Positions 7,609-16,037 of a stretch of 64,000 nucleotides of DNA are shown one piece after another. The translations under genes and the position numbers were made by a program. Every line of letters starts with the position of its first letter. Position 1 is the stretch's first letter. The stretch spans positions 124,658 to 188,657 of the forward strand of contig CAJTMW010000008.1 in NCBI GenBank assembly GCA_910577275.1, in the 5' to 3' direction. Under the pieces are notes generated by a model, which saw only the letters and a list, made by a program, of their open reading frames with translations, was not told where the DNA came from and did no database searches. The DNA is from an uncultured Lachnospiraceae bacterium. GTDB lineage: Bacteria; Bacillota; Clostridia; Lachnospirales; Lachnospiraceae.

Positions 7609-9480
7609 ATGTTCGACATTCAGGAAGAATTAAAGAAACTCCCCAATTGTCCGGGAGTCTACATTATGCATGACGAGAAGGACGCCATCATTTATGTGGG
7701 AAAGGCGGTGAATCTTCACAACCGCGTCCGCTCCTATTTCCGCAAAAATATCGGGAGGGGCCCTCAGATAGATAAAATGGTAACGCTTATCAGCCGGTTC
7801 GAGTATATTGTCACCGATTCCGAGCTGGAGGCTCTGGTGCTGGAAAACAATCTGATTAAGGAGCACAGCCCCAAGTACAACACGCTGCTCAAGGACGACA
7901 AGACCTACCCTTACATCAAGGTTACCATGGGGGAAAGCTATCCGAGGGTGCTTTTTTCCAGACAGATGAAGAAGGACCGTTCCAGGTATTTCGGACCTTA
8001 CAGCGGCGCGGCGAAGGTGAAGGAAACCATTGACCTAATCAACAAGCTTTATCAGCTCCGCACCTGCAATAAAAACCTCCCGAGAGACTGCGGGAACGAG
8101 AGGGCGTGTCTGAACTACCACATTAAACAATGCCTTGCGCCCTGCCAGGGAAACATCACGGAGGAAGAATATCAGGCGCAGGTGAAAAAAGCGCTGGATT
8201 TTCTGAACGGCAGTTATCAGGATACCCTGAAAGATTTAGGGGAGAAAATGCAGGCGGCGGCGGAAAATCTGGAATTTGAGGAGGCAGCAAGGTACAGGGA
8301 TTTATATAACAGCGTCAATGAAATTGCGACCAGACAGAAAATCACGGACAGCGACGGGGAGGACAAGGATATCATTGCTCTGGCCGCCGACGAGCGGGAC
8401 GCCGTGGTTCAGGTTTTCTTTGTGCGTGACGGAAAGCTCATCGGCAGGGAACATTTCTATATGACACATGTGTCGGAAACTCCAAGAGCGCAGATACTCC
8501 TTGATTTTGTGAAGCAGTTTTATGCGGGCACGCCCTTTATCCCCAGAGAGCTGATGCTGCAGGAGGCCATCGAGGATATGGAGGTTATCGAACAGTGGCT
8601 CACCAGAAGAAAAGGCAGCCGGGTTTATATCAAGGTGCCCAAAATCGGCTATAAGGAAAAGCTGGTGGAGCTGGCGGCCAAAAACGCCATGCTGGTCTTA
8701 AGCCAGGACAAGGAGCGTATCCGCCGGGAGGAAGGGAGAACTATCGGCGCGGTGAAGGAGATTGCAGCCCTTCTCGGCCTTTCCGAGGTGAGCCGGATGG
8801 AGGCTTTCGACATCTCCAATATCAGCGGCTTTGCCAACGTGGGCTCCATGATTGTCTATGAAAAAGGGAAGCCGAAACGCAGCGATTACAGAAAATTTCG
8901 GATTAAAACGGTTTCCGGTCCGGACGATTATGCGTGTATGAAGGAGGTTTTAACCAGAAGATTTGTCCACGGCATGGAGGAGCAGAAGGTTCTGGAGGAT
9001 AAGGAGCTGGAAAAGGAGTTCGGCAGCTTTACGAAGTTTCCCGATTTGCTTCTCATGGACGGCGGAAAGGGGCAGGTGAATATTGCCCTCCAGGTTTTAA
9101 ACGAGCTGCATCTGAATATTCCGGTGTGCGGCATGGTGAAGGACGACAACCATAACACCAGAGGACTTTATTATAATAATGAAGAAATACAGATTGACAG
9201 ATACAGCGAGGGCTTTAAGCTGATTACCCGGATTCAGGACGAGGCCCACAGGTTTGCCATCGAGTACCATCGCTCCCTCCGTTCCAAAGCCCAGGTGCAG
9301 TCGGTTCTGGAGGGCATTCCCGGCGTGGGACCCTCGAGGAGAAAGGCGTTGATGCGCAGGTTTAAATCCATAGAGGAGATTAAAAACGCAGAGGTGGAGG
9401 CGCTGGCGGGCGTGGACGAAATACCGGAGTCGGTGGCAAGGGGGATTTATGAGTTTTTCCATGAGAAGGAACGTGGCTAA
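7609..9480 (+). CDS. uvrC: Excinuclease ABC subunit C
   Basis: A 623-residue UvrC, the nuclease that cuts on both sides of a lesion in nucleotide excision repair. The GIY-YIG domain is at the N-terminus (CPGVYIMHDEKDAIIYVGKA). The UVR motif (LEFEEAARYRDLYNS) lies near residue 225, the RNase H-like C-terminal nuclease includes EAFDISNISG and LLLMDGGKGQVN, and a helix-hairpin-helix (GIPGVGPSRRKALM) closes the protein. The length is normal and the start has TGGAGG eight bases upstream. uvrA and uvrB are not in the window. No LexA-like site was recognised upstream. Confidence 0.97.
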   Translation: MFDIQEELKKLPNCPGVYIMHDEKDAIIYVGKAVNLHNRVRSYFRKNIGRGPQIDKMVTLISRFEYIVTDSELEALVLENNLIKEHSPKYNTLLKDDKTYPYIKVTMGESYPRVLFSRQMKKDRSRYFGPYSGAAKVKETIDLINKLYQLRTCNKNLPRDCGNERACLNYHIKQCLAPCQGNITEEEYQAQVKKALDFLNGSYQDTLKDLGEKMQAAAENLEFEEAARYRDLYNSVNEIATRQKITDSDGEDKDIIALAADERDAVVQVFFVRDGKLIGREHFYMTHVSETPRAQILLDFVKQFYAGTPFIPRELMLQEAIEDMEVIEQWLTRRKGSRVYIKVPKIGYKEKLVELAAKNAMLVLSQDKERIRREEGRTIGAVKEIAALLGLSEVSRMEAFDISNISGFANVGSMIVYEKGKPKRSDYRKFRIKTVSGPDDYACMKEVLTRRFVHGMEEQKVLEDKELEKEFGSFTKFPDLLLMDGGKGQVNIALQVLNELHLNIPVCGMVKDDNHNTRGLYYNNEEIQIDRYSEGFKLITRIQDEAHRFAIEYHRSLRSKAQVQSVLEGIPGVGPSRRKALMRRFKSIEEIKNAEVEALAGVDEIPESVARGIYEFFHEKERG

Positions 9481-9508
9481 GGGGGGACGCGGAAAGGAAG
9501 GGGAGTAT

Positions 9509-9598
9509 CCTTCGTCGCCGCGCTTTCGCTCTATAAAAACGTAGCGGTGGTAAGTTCGCAAGTTGCGTTTTTATAGAGCGAGAGCGTGGCGACGAAGG
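9509..9598. repeat. Long inverted repeat downstream of uvrC
   Basis: Arms 9509-9541 and 9566-9598 are 33 bp each with two mismatches around a 24-base loop. It would fold into a very stable RNA hairpin or a DNA cruciform. No T-run follows, so it is not a standard intrinsic terminator; it may be a REP- or MITE-like element. Confidence 0.85.
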
Positions 9599-9642
9599 AA
9601 GTCAGCAGCGTTCTGAGCGTGCCTACGTGCCTGAATGCCCTA

Positions 9643-9671
9643 TTGAGAAAATTTCATTTATATGTTACACT
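9643..9671 (+). promoter_or_regulatory. Promoter of hprK
   Basis: TTGAGA, 17-base spacer, TACACT; the expected start of transcription near 9678 precedes the AAAGGAGCG ribosome site of hprK. Confidence 0.55.
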
Positions 9672-9703
9672 TACACTAGAAAAACGGTAGAAAAGGAGCG
9701 GTC

Positions 9704-10651
9704 ATGGCAAGTGTAAAGTTGCAACAGATTATTGAAAAAATGAAGCTGGAAAACGTGACGCCGGAGCTGGATATCTCAAAGATTAAGCTTACCAAGCCGG
9801 ACATTAACCGGCCGGCATTGCAGCTGGCAGGCTATTTTGAGCATTTCGAGGCAATCAGAATACAGATTATCGGTTTTGTGGAGTACAGCTATATGAAGGC
9901 GCTGCCCGAGGAGCGCCAGCAGGAGATTTACAGAAAGTTTCTATCCTTCGATATCCCTGCAATTGTGTTCTGCAGAGACCTGGAACCGGATGACCTTTTC
10001 AAGCAGATTGCAATGGAAAATGAAATTCCCCTTTTGAAAACACAGAAGGCCACTTCCGCGTTTACTGCCGAGATTATCAAATGGCTGAATGTGCGGCTGG
10101 CGCCCTGTATCTCCGTTCACGGCGTACTGGTGGATATTTACGGCGAGGGCGTTTTAATTACGGGGGAGAGCGGCATCGGCAAATCCGAGGCGGCTCTGGA
10201 GCTGATTAAGAGGGGGCACCGTCTGGTGACTGACGACGCGGTTGAAATCCGACGGGTGAGCGAAGAAACGCTGGTGGGCTCCGCACCCGATATTACCAAG
10301 CACTTTATCGAGCTTCGGGGTATCGGCATCGTGGACGTAAAGACTCTTTTCGGTGTGTCCAGCGTCAAGGATACCCAGAACATTGACCTGGTGATTCGCC
10401 TTGAGGACTGGGACAAGGAAAAGGAATACGACAGGCTTGGCCTTGAGGAGGAATACACGGAATTTCTGGGGATTAAGGTGGTGTGCCACAACATTCCCAT
10501 CCGTCCGGGAAGAAATCTTGCAATTATCTGCGAGTCTGCGGCCATTAACCACCGCCAGAAAAGAATGGGCTACAACGCGGCGCAGGAGTTATACCGGAGG
10601 GTGCAGGAGTCCCTTGCGAAGCGGCGGCTCGAGGCGGAGGACGATTATTAA
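9704..10651 (+). CDS. hprK: HPr kinase/phosphorylase
   Basis: A 315-residue HPr kinase/phosphorylase, the sensor enzyme that phosphorylates Ser46 of HPr and Crh in response to glycolytic intermediates and so drives carbon catabolite repression in Bacillota. It has the N-terminal regulatory domain, the P-loop GESGIGKS (residues 154-161), the conserved HFIELRGIGIVDV segment and the PIRPGRNLAIICESAA region that carries the HprK signature. The ribosome site is AAAGGAG. A Crh-like substrate with Ser46 is encoded at 14785-15045, and catabolic clusters that such a system would control lie downstream. Confidence 0.97.
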   Translation: MASVKLQQIIEKMKLENVTPELDISKIKLTKPDINRPALQLAGYFEHFEAIRIQIIGFVEYSYMKALPEERQQEIYRKFLSFDIPAIVFCRDLEPDDLFKQIAMENEIPLLKTQKATSAFTAEIIKWLNVRLAPCISVHGVLVDIYGEGVLITGESGIGKSEAALELIKRGHRLVTDDAVEIRRVSEETLVGSAPDITKHFIELRGIGIVDVKTLFGVSSVKDTQNIDLVIRLEDWDKEKEYDRLGLEEEYTEFLGIKVVCHNIPIRPGRNLAIICESAAINHRQKRMGYNAAQELYRRVQESLAKRRLEAEDDY

Positions 10652-10663
10652 CGTTTTGGGCAG

Positions 10664-10715
10664 TTTTTGCTTTGGCAAATTTTGCTTTGGCAATTTTTGC
10701 TTTGGCAAATTTTGC
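10664..10715 (+). repeat. Short tandem repeat of about 16 bp, three copies
   Basis: Three copies of TTTTTGCTTTGGCAAA-type units, 14-17 bases each, directly after hprK. Each unit is itself partly palindromic (TTTGCnnnGCAAA), so the tract can form alternative small hairpins. Confidence 0.75.
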
Positions 10716-10725
10716 CAAGCCATTC

Positions 10726-10783
10726 ATAAGTCACCAGATTATACGTTATGACTTATAATATCATGAATCGGCTGGTGACTTAT
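10726..10783 (+). terminator. Hairpin downstream of hprK
   Basis: A perfect 12-bp stem, ATAAGTCACCAG with CTGGTGACTTAT, followed by TTTCATG. It could end the hprK transcript. The left arm belongs to a 31-base sequence (10721-10751) that recurs, about 78 percent identical, at 11894-11924. Confidence 0.5.
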
Positions 10784-10806
10784 TTCATGTCGGGCGTCCG
10801 CCCTAT

Positions 10807-10871
10807 AGAATTGAATGCACAATTTGTCCTTGGTGAGCAAGCTCCCACGTACAAATTGTACATTCAATTCT
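10807..10871. repeat. Long inverted repeat upstream of glcK
   Basis: Arms of 21 bp (10807-10827 and 10851-10871) differ at one base. The 23-base loop contains GTGAGCAAGCTCCCAC, which can pair further. It is a second large palindrome within 1.3 kb of the one at 9509, with unrelated sequence. Confidence 0.85.
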
Positions 10872-10934
10872 GCATGGCAAACTTAAAATGCATAAAATAA
10901 AGAAACCATAATAAAAATAAAGGGAGGGATACTT

Positions 10935-11879
10935 ATGGGTAAGTATATTTTTGGCGTGGATATCGGGGGAACAACGGTTAAGCTGGGATTTTTCGACAGG
11001 GAGGGAACCCTTCTTGACAAGTGGGAAATCCCTACAAGAACAGAGGACGGCGGCTGTAACATTCTCCCGGATGTTGCGGAGAGCATCAGCGAAAAGCTGA
11101 AGGAAAAGGAAGTTGCCATAGAAGATGTGGCAGGCATTGGCGTGGGCGCGCCGGGGCCTATTGACGGCGAAGGCGTGGTACACAGAGCGGTGAATCTGGG
11201 ATGGGGCGTTTTCAGCATCAAAAAGACGCTGGAGGATATTCTTCATCTGCCGGTTATGGCAGGAAACGACGCCAACGTGGCGGCTCTGGGCGAAATGTGG
11301 AAGGGCGGCGGCAGAGGCAGCCGCGATATGATTATGGTAACCCTCGGAACCGGGGTCGGCGGCGGCATCATCACGAACGGAAGGATTTTGACCGGCGTTT
11401 GCGGCGCAGGCGGCGAAATCGGCCATGTGCATGTGGAGGATGCGGAAACGGAGAGCTGTAACTGCGGAAATTACGGGTGTCTTGAGCAGTACACTTCCGC
11501 GACAGGCATTACAAGGCTGGCGAACAAAAAGCTTGCGGGCTGTGATAAGGAAAGCGTCTTAAGAGGCGGCGAGGTTTCCGCCAAGACGGTTTTTGACGCT
11601 GTAAAGCAGAAGGATGCTCTTGCAATGGAGGTTGCGGAGGAATTCGGAAAATATTTGGGAGACGGTCTGGCGGTGATTGCCAGCGTAATCAATCCTGATA
11701 CTATTGTAATCGGCGGCGGCGTTTCCAGAGCGGGAGAAATCCTGATGGATTATATTAAGCCCCATTATGAGAAAAACGTGTTCCACGGAAGCAGGGAAGT
11801 GAAGTTTGCCCTTGCGACTCTTGGAAACGACGCGGGGATTTACGGCTCCGCAAAGCTGGTTCTGGACGCTGTTGTGTAG
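10935..11879 (+). CDS. glcK: ROK-family glucokinase
   Basis: A 314-residue ROK sugar kinase, most like Bacillota glucokinase, which phosphorylates free glucose released by intracellular glycosidases. The N-terminal phosphate loop is VDIGGTTVKLG, the catalytic segment is GNDANVAALGE, and the zinc-binding ROK signature CNCGNYGCLEQYTS is complete. No N-terminal helix-turn-helix is present, so it is an enzyme and not a ROK repressor. The start has GGGAGG upstream. The nearby glycosidases (GH3, GH2, GH4) would supply hexoses. Substrate preference for glucose over other hexoses is family-based. Confidence 0.92.
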   Translation: MGKYIFGVDIGGTTVKLGFFDREGTLLDKWEIPTRTEDGGCNILPDVAESISEKLKEKEVAIEDVAGIGVGAPGPIDGEGVVHRAVNLGWGVFSIKKTLEDILHLPVMAGNDANVAALGEMWKGGGRGSRDMIMVTLGTGVGGGIITNGRILTGVCGAGGEIGHVHVEDAETESCNCGNYGCLEQYTSATGITRLANKKLAGCDKESVLRGGEVSAKTVFDAVKQKDALAMEVAEEFGKYLGDGLAVIASVINPDTIVIGGGVSRAGEILMDYIKPHYEKNVFHGSREVKFALATLGNDAGIYGSAKLVLDAVV

Positions 11880-11893
11880 CAGCTCCTCCGTGC

Positions 11894-11924
11894 CATTCAT
11901 AAGTCGCCGGATTGTATGTAATGG
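11894..11924 (+). repeat. Second copy of the 31-base repeat found after hprK
   Basis: Shares CATTCATAAGTC with 10721 and then differs mainly by transitions. Here the right-hand partner arm is absent, so no hairpin forms. It overlaps the start of an over-long murB reading frame, which argues that murB really begins further downstream. Confidence 0.55.
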
Positions 11925-11983
11925 CTGAACAATCTGTTCTTTGTATTTTGCGGTATCGCAGGCAATGTGCCAGGGGAATAAAA

Positions 11984-12886
11984 GTGGAAAAATTGATGAA
12001 TGCTTACGTGCCGGAGGAAGATATTTTATCAAAGGAACCTATGTGGAAGCATACGACCTTTCGTGTGGGAGGAGAGGCGGACTGTTTTGTCAGAATCAGC
12101 AGCCCGTCCCAGCTCGCCGGGCTGATTCCCCGTTTGAAGGAAAATAAAATTCCCTGGTTTATCATGGGAAACGGAAGCAATCTTCTTGTGGGGGATAAGG
12201 GCTTTCGGGGCGTTATTTTACAGATAGGAAGTAAAATGGGCGCTCTTTCCACGGAAGGAAGCCGTATCAGGGCGGGAGCGGGCGCTCTGCTTTCCGCGGC
12301 GGCGAAATATGCCATGGAGCAGGGGCTTTCGGGACTTGAATTTGCCTCGGGGATTCCCGGCACCGTGGGAGGCGGCGTTATGATGAATGCCGGCGCCTAT
12401 GGCGGCGAGATGAAGCAGGTGATAAGGAGCGTCACGGTTCTTGACGAAAACGGCAGAGTTTTTGAGCTTGAGGGCGGCGCCATGGAGTTCGGCTACCGCA
12501 CCAGCGTCATCAAAAGGAGGCGCCTTATCGTTCTGGAGGCGGTAATGGCGCTTAAAGCGGGAGACAAAGAAGAAATCCGGGCAAAGATGGAGGAGCTTGC
12601 CGCAAGGAGAAAGGAAAAGCAGCCCCTTGAATTTGCCAGCGCAGGCAGCACCTTTAAAAGGCCGGAAGGGTATTTTGCCGGAAAGCTGATTATGGAGGCG
12701 GGGCTTAGGGGCTATGGCGTGGGCGGCGCCCGGGTGTCGGAAAAGCACTGTGGATTTGTGATAAATGCCGGGGAGGCCTGCGCGGCCGATATTGCGGCGG
12801 TAATAAAAGAGGTGCAAAGGAGAGTAAAGGAGCATTCAGGCGTCAGCCTGGAGCCGGAGGTAATCTTCCTGGGCGACTTTGCGTAA
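11984..12886 (+). CDS. murB: UDP-N-acetylenolpyruvoylglucosamine reductase
   Basis: A 300-residue MurB, the FAD enzyme that makes UDP-MurNAc in the second step of peptidoglycan precursor synthesis. The FAD-binding core shows the FRVGGEADCFV and NGSNLLVGDKGFRGV motifs, GIPGTVGGGVMMNAGAYGGE, the SAGSTFKRP segment with the catalytic Ser, and the late EPEVIFLG Glu. The frame is open from 11912, but the GTG at 11984 follows AGGGG by seven bases and gives the usual length; an ATG at 11996 is an alternative. It heads the murB-rapZ-whiA-crh group common in Bacillota. Confidence 0.95.
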   Translation: MEKLMNAYVPEEDILSKEPMWKHTTFRVGGEADCFVRISSPSQLAGLIPRLKENKIPWFIMGNGSNLLVGDKGFRGVILQIGSKMGALSTEGSRIRAGAGALLSAAAKYAMEQGLSGLEFASGIPGTVGGGVMMNAGAYGGEMKQVIRSVTVLDENGRVFELEGGAMEFGYRTSVIKRRRLIVLEAVMALKAGDKEEIRAKMEELAARRKEKQPLEFASAGSTFKRPEGYFAGKLIMEAGLRGYGVGGARVSEKHCGFVINAGEACAADIAAVIKEVQRRVKEHSGVSLEPEVIFLGDFA

Positions 12887-12916
12887 AAAGCCCCGGCGGC
12901 GGGGAATGGAGGCGTT

Positions 12917-13780
12917 ATGCGGTTTGTGGTAGTGACCGGCATGAGCGGAGGCGGAAAAAGCACGGCTCTGCGCATGCTGGAGGACGCCGGATTTTATTGT
13001 GTGGACAATCTTCCGGTGCTTTTGATAGAGAAATTTGTGGAGCTGATAGCAACGCCCGACGGCGAGGTTACAAAGGTTGCCCTGGGGCTTGACGTCCGTG
13101 CGGACCAGGCTTTCGAGACGACCACGAAAATTCTGGATAAGCTGAAAAATGACGGTTACGCCTTTGAAATCCTTTTCATGGAGGCGAATGACAAAACCCT
13201 TCTTAAGCGTTACAAGGAAACCAGAAGGGTGCACCCTCTTTCCCCTTATGGGAGAATCGAGGACGGAATCAAAAGAGAAAGGGCGATATTAAGCAATATC
13301 CGGGCAAAGTCCGATTATGTAATCGATACCTCCCGGCTTCTTACCAGAGAGTTAAAGGAGGAGCTGGACAGGATTTTCGTGCAGAACGAAGGCTATAACA
13401 GTCTGATGGTTACGATACTGTCCTTTGGTTTTAAGTATGGCATTCCGGCGGACGCCGATTTGGTTTTCGACGTGAGATTTTTGCCGAACCCGTTCTATAT
13501 TGATGAGCTGAAACATAAAACTGGTAATGAAAAAGAGGTTCAGGATTACGTTATGAGTTTTCCCGAGGCCCATACGTTCATAGAAAAGCTGGCGGATTTG
13601 GTGGGCTTTCTGATTCCCAACTATGTAAAGGAGGGGAAGTACCAGCTAGTGATAGGAATCGGCTGTACCGGCGGAAAGCACAGAAGCGTGACGCTGGCGA
13701 ACAGGCTTTATGAGCACATGAAAAACAAGGGCGAATACGGGATTAAAATTGCGCACCGGGATGTGGGACAAGGCGTGTGA
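12917..13780 (+). CDS. rapZ: RapZ-family nucleotide-binding protein (YvcJ)
   Basis: A 287-residue RapZ/YvcJ protein. The P-loop GMSGGGKST is at residues 8-16 and the conserved C-terminal GIGCTGGKHRSV is present. In E. coli RapZ is an RNase E adaptor for the GlmZ/GlmY small RNAs; in Bacillus YvcJ hydrolyses GTP and affects competence, and its role in clostridia is unclear. The start has TGGAGG upstream. In most Bacillota a yvcK gene (UDP-sugar-binding, morphology) lies between yvcJ and whiA; here only 45 bases separate them and yvcK is absent. Confidence 0.95.
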   Translation: MRFVVVTGMSGGGKSTALRMLEDAGFYCVDNLPVLLIEKFVELIATPDGEVTKVALGLDVRADQAFETTTKILDKLKNDGYAFEILFMEANDKTLLKRYKETRRVHPLSPYGRIEDGIKRERAILSNIRAKSDYVIDTSRLLTRELKEELDRIFVQNEGYNSLMVTILSFGFKYGIPADADLVFDVRFLPNPFYIDELKHKTGNEKEVQDYVMSFPEAHTFIEKLADLVGFLIPNYVKEGKYQLVIGIGCTGGKHRSVTLANRLYEHMKNKGEYGIKIAHRDVGQGV

Positions 13781-13825
13781 CGACGGTCCGCCCCGCTCCC
13801 TGCGTCTGATGGGAAGTGGTAAAAA

Positions 13826-14707
13826 GTGTCATTTTCATCAAATGTAAAGGAAGAATTGGAAAAAGTGGTTCCGGGCTCCCGGCACTGTCAGCTAGCAGAG
13901 CTTGCGGCAATTATCTGTTTTGGCTGTAAAATCGGAGCAAAAGAAAATAATCAGAAAGAAACGGCAATATATTCTGAAAATCCTTTCGTAACCAGAAAAT
14001 ACTTTACATTATTGAAAAAAACATTTAATATAAAAGTTAATGTCAATAAAGTGTTGCAGTCTGTTAAGATAATAGATGAAAGCGGATGCATGCATCCGTT
14101 TTCGGAGGAAATTAATCCGCTGCTCATTAAAAACAGCTGCTGCAGGCGGGCGTTTTTAAGGGGTGCTTTTTTATGTATCGGCTCTATGAGCGACCCCAAC
14201 AAGGGATATCATCTGGAGTTTGTGTGCGAGCATGAAGCCCAGGCATTGCAGATACGGCAGGTTATCTGCAGCTTTGAAATCGACGCCAAAATCGTGAGAC
14301 GTAAAAAGTATTATGTGGTATATTTAAAGGAGAGCGAAAGCCTTGTGGACCTTTTAAATGTGATGGGCGCCCATGTGTCGCTGATGCAGCTTGAAAGCCT
14401 TCGGGTGGAAAAGGAGGTCCGAAATTTTGTCAACAGACAGGTCAACTGCGAGGCCGCCAACATCACAAAAACCGTGAAGGCGGCGGGCGGGCAGATAGAA
14501 GATATTCTGTTTTTACAGAAGCATTACGGCCTGTCGAATCTGCCGGAGGCGTTGCGGCAGATGGCGGAGGTCCGGCTCGAGCATCCGGAAAGCTCCTTAT
14601 CGGAGCTGGGAGGTTACCTTAATCCGCCGGTAGGTAAATCCGGCGTAAACCATAGATTGAGAAAACTCGGCGAGATAGCGCGGCAGGTGGCAGGCCGTAC
14701 GGAATGA
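13826..14707 (+). CDS. whiA: WhiA, DNA-binding protein with degenerate homing-endonuclease fold
   Basis: A 293-residue WhiA beginning SFSSNVKEELEKVV. The N-terminal LAGLIDADG-like domain has lost the catalytic acids (GAFLCIGSMSDPNKGYHLEF is the relic motif), and the C-terminal helix-turn-helix covers about residues 225-290. In Streptomyces WhiA activates sporulation division genes; in Bacillus it affects division and chromosome segregation. A GTG start at 13826 is used; the upstream ribosome site (GGGAAGTGG) is modest. The downstream Crh-like gene keeps the usual whiA-crh order. Confidence 0.95.
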   Translation: MSFSSNVKEELEKVVPGSRHCQLAELAAIICFGCKIGAKENNQKETAIYSENPFVTRKYFTLLKKTFNIKVNVNKVLQSVKIIDESGCMHPFSEEINPLLIKNSCCRRAFLRGAFLCIGSMSDPNKGYHLEFVCEHEAQALQIRQVICSFEIDAKIVRRKKYYVVYLKESESLVDLLNVMGAHVSLMQLESLRVEKEVRNFVNRQVNCEAANITKTVKAAGGQIEDILFLQKHYGLSNLPEALRQMAEVRLEHPESSLSELGGYLNPPVGKSGVNHRLRKLGEIARQVAGRTE

Positions 14708-14784
14708 GCCGGGAAAACAGGCAGGGCTGACAGGCATATCTCTGCATGACGGCCGGGAAGATTAAGGGATAAGGAGGAGATATT

Positions 14785-15045
14785 ATGATTGAAAAGTCTA
14801 TCAAAATTGAATTGAACGGGGGTCTGGAGGCCAGACCGGTCGCCATGCTGGTTCAGGTGGCAAGTCAGCACGAAAGCTCCGTTTATATTCAGTCGGAAGG
14901 GAAAAAGGTGAACGCCAAGAGCATTATGGGGATGATGAGCCTTGCCCTCAATTCCGGCGAGTCCGTTACTGTTGTTGCGGACGGAAAGGACGAGCAGGAG
15001 GCAATGCAGTCCATTGAAGAGTATTTGAGCGGCGGCAGACAGTAG
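14785..15045 (+). CDS. crh: Crh-like HPr paralogue (no active-site His15)
   Basis: An 86-residue HPr-family protein. Position 15, which is the phosphocarrier His in true HPr (GIHARP), is Glu here (GLEARP), while Ser46 is kept in VNAKSIMGMMSL. So it cannot pass phosphate through the PTS but can still be phosphorylated by HprK, the same logic as Bacillus Crh, which has Gln at 15. It follows whiA as in Bacillus. Likely role: a CcpA co-regulator for catabolite repression. AAGGAGG lies upstream. The Crh role is inferred from residues 15 and 46 and gene order. Confidence 0.9.
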   Translation: MIEKSIKIELNGGLEARPVAMLVQVASQHESSVYIQSEGKKVNAKSIMGMMSLALNSGESVTVVADGKDEQEAMQSIEEYLSGGRQ

Positions 15046-15054
15046 GATTTTCAT

Positions 15055-15957
15055 ATGACAGAAAAGAAAAAAATGCTTTTCATCTACAATCCAAGAGCCG
15101 GAAAAGCCAAAATCAGAAGTAACCTTCTGGACATCATAGATATTTTTACCAAAGCCGGCTTCGAGGTTACCGCTTACCCTACCCAGATGAAAGGGGACGG
15201 CATTCAGGCGGTGAAGGAACGCAGATTTGGATTCTATGACATTATTGTCTGCAGCGGAGGCGACGGGACGCTGGACGAAGTGGTGTCCGGCATGATGCAG
15301 TGCGAGCGGAGAATTCCTATCGGGTATGTACCGGCGGGGAGCACCAATGATTTTGCCAACAGCCTTCATATCCCCAGAGATATGATTCGCGCGGCGGAGG
15401 CAATTATAGAGGGAAAGACCTTTAACTGCGACATCGGCGCATTTAACGATGATTTCTTTGTCTATATTGCGGCGTTCGGGCTTTTTACGGACGTTTCCTA
15501 TGAGACGCCCCAGGATATCAAGAATGTGCTGGGCCACATGGCATATATTCTTGAGGGGATGCGCAGGCTCCCCGGCGTCAGGTCCTGCCGGATGAAGGTG
15601 GAGAGCGAGGAGCTTACAGTGGAAGCCGAATTTTTATTCGGTATGATTACCAATTCCACTTCCGTGGGAGGATTTAAGCGCATTACCGGCAAATATGTAC
15701 AGCTGGACGACGGGGAATTTGAGGTCGTGCTTATCAAAAAGCCGGCCAGCCCCATGGAGCTTAATCTGGTCATGGCGGCGCTGATTAACCGCAATGTCAA
15801 CACGGACTGTATGTACTGCTTTAAAACCTCGTCCCTCAAAATCACTTCCGGGGAGGAGGTTGCCTGGACCCTTGACGGCGAGTTCGGGGGAAGGCATAAG
15901 GAAGTGGATATCCGAAACCTGAAACAGGCCCTTGCTATCAGGGTGCCGGAATCATGA
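15055..15957 (+). CDS. YegS/DgkB-type lipid kinase (diacylglycerol kinase catalytic domain)
   Basis: A 300-residue diacylglycerol/lipid kinase family protein. The catalytic loop SGGDGTLDEVVSG near residue 63 and the PAGSTNDFANSL motif are the family hallmarks, and the C-terminal beta-sandwich ends LDGEFGG. Such enzymes phosphorylate diacylglycerol or related lipids at the inner membrane face and recycle lipid for teichoic-acid turnover. It starts nine bases after the crh stop and is probably cotranscribed. Exact lipid substrate is unknown. Confidence 0.9.
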   Translation: MTEKKKMLFIYNPRAGKAKIRSNLLDIIDIFTKAGFEVTAYPTQMKGDGIQAVKERRFGFYDIIVCSGGDGTLDEVVSGMMQCERRIPIGYVPAGSTNDFANSLHIPRDMIRAAEAIIEGKTFNCDIGAFNDDFFVYIAAFGLFTDVSYETPQDIKNVLGHMAYILEGMRRLPGVRSCRMKVESEELTVEAEFLFGMITNSTSVGGFKRITGKYVQLDDGEFEVVLIKKPASPMELNLVMAALINRNVNTDCMYCFKTSSLKITSGEEVAWTLDGEFGGRHKEVDIRNLKQALAIRVPES

Positions 15958-15962
15958 TTTCC

Positions 15963-15991
15963 TTTGCATTTTTATGGAAATCTGCTATAAT
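15963..15991 (+). promoter_or_regulatory. Promoter of the class II aldolase gene
   Basis: TTTGCA, 17-base spacer, TATAAT; predicted transcript start near 15998, with AGAGAGGATG as the ribosome site before 16038. Confidence 0.7.
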
Positions 15992-16037
15992 GTACTCATA
16001 AAAAATAAAGATTATATGAAAGAGAGGATGATTAGAA

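Noticed and set aside
7062..7619. Minus-strand frames across the ftsH tail, rich in Pro and Arg
   Set aside because: They are produced by the 36-bp repeat read in antisense; the composition is a repeat artefact.
10664..10871. CRISPR-like array of short repeats
   Set aside because: The units are adjacent with no spacers and there are no cas genes in the window.
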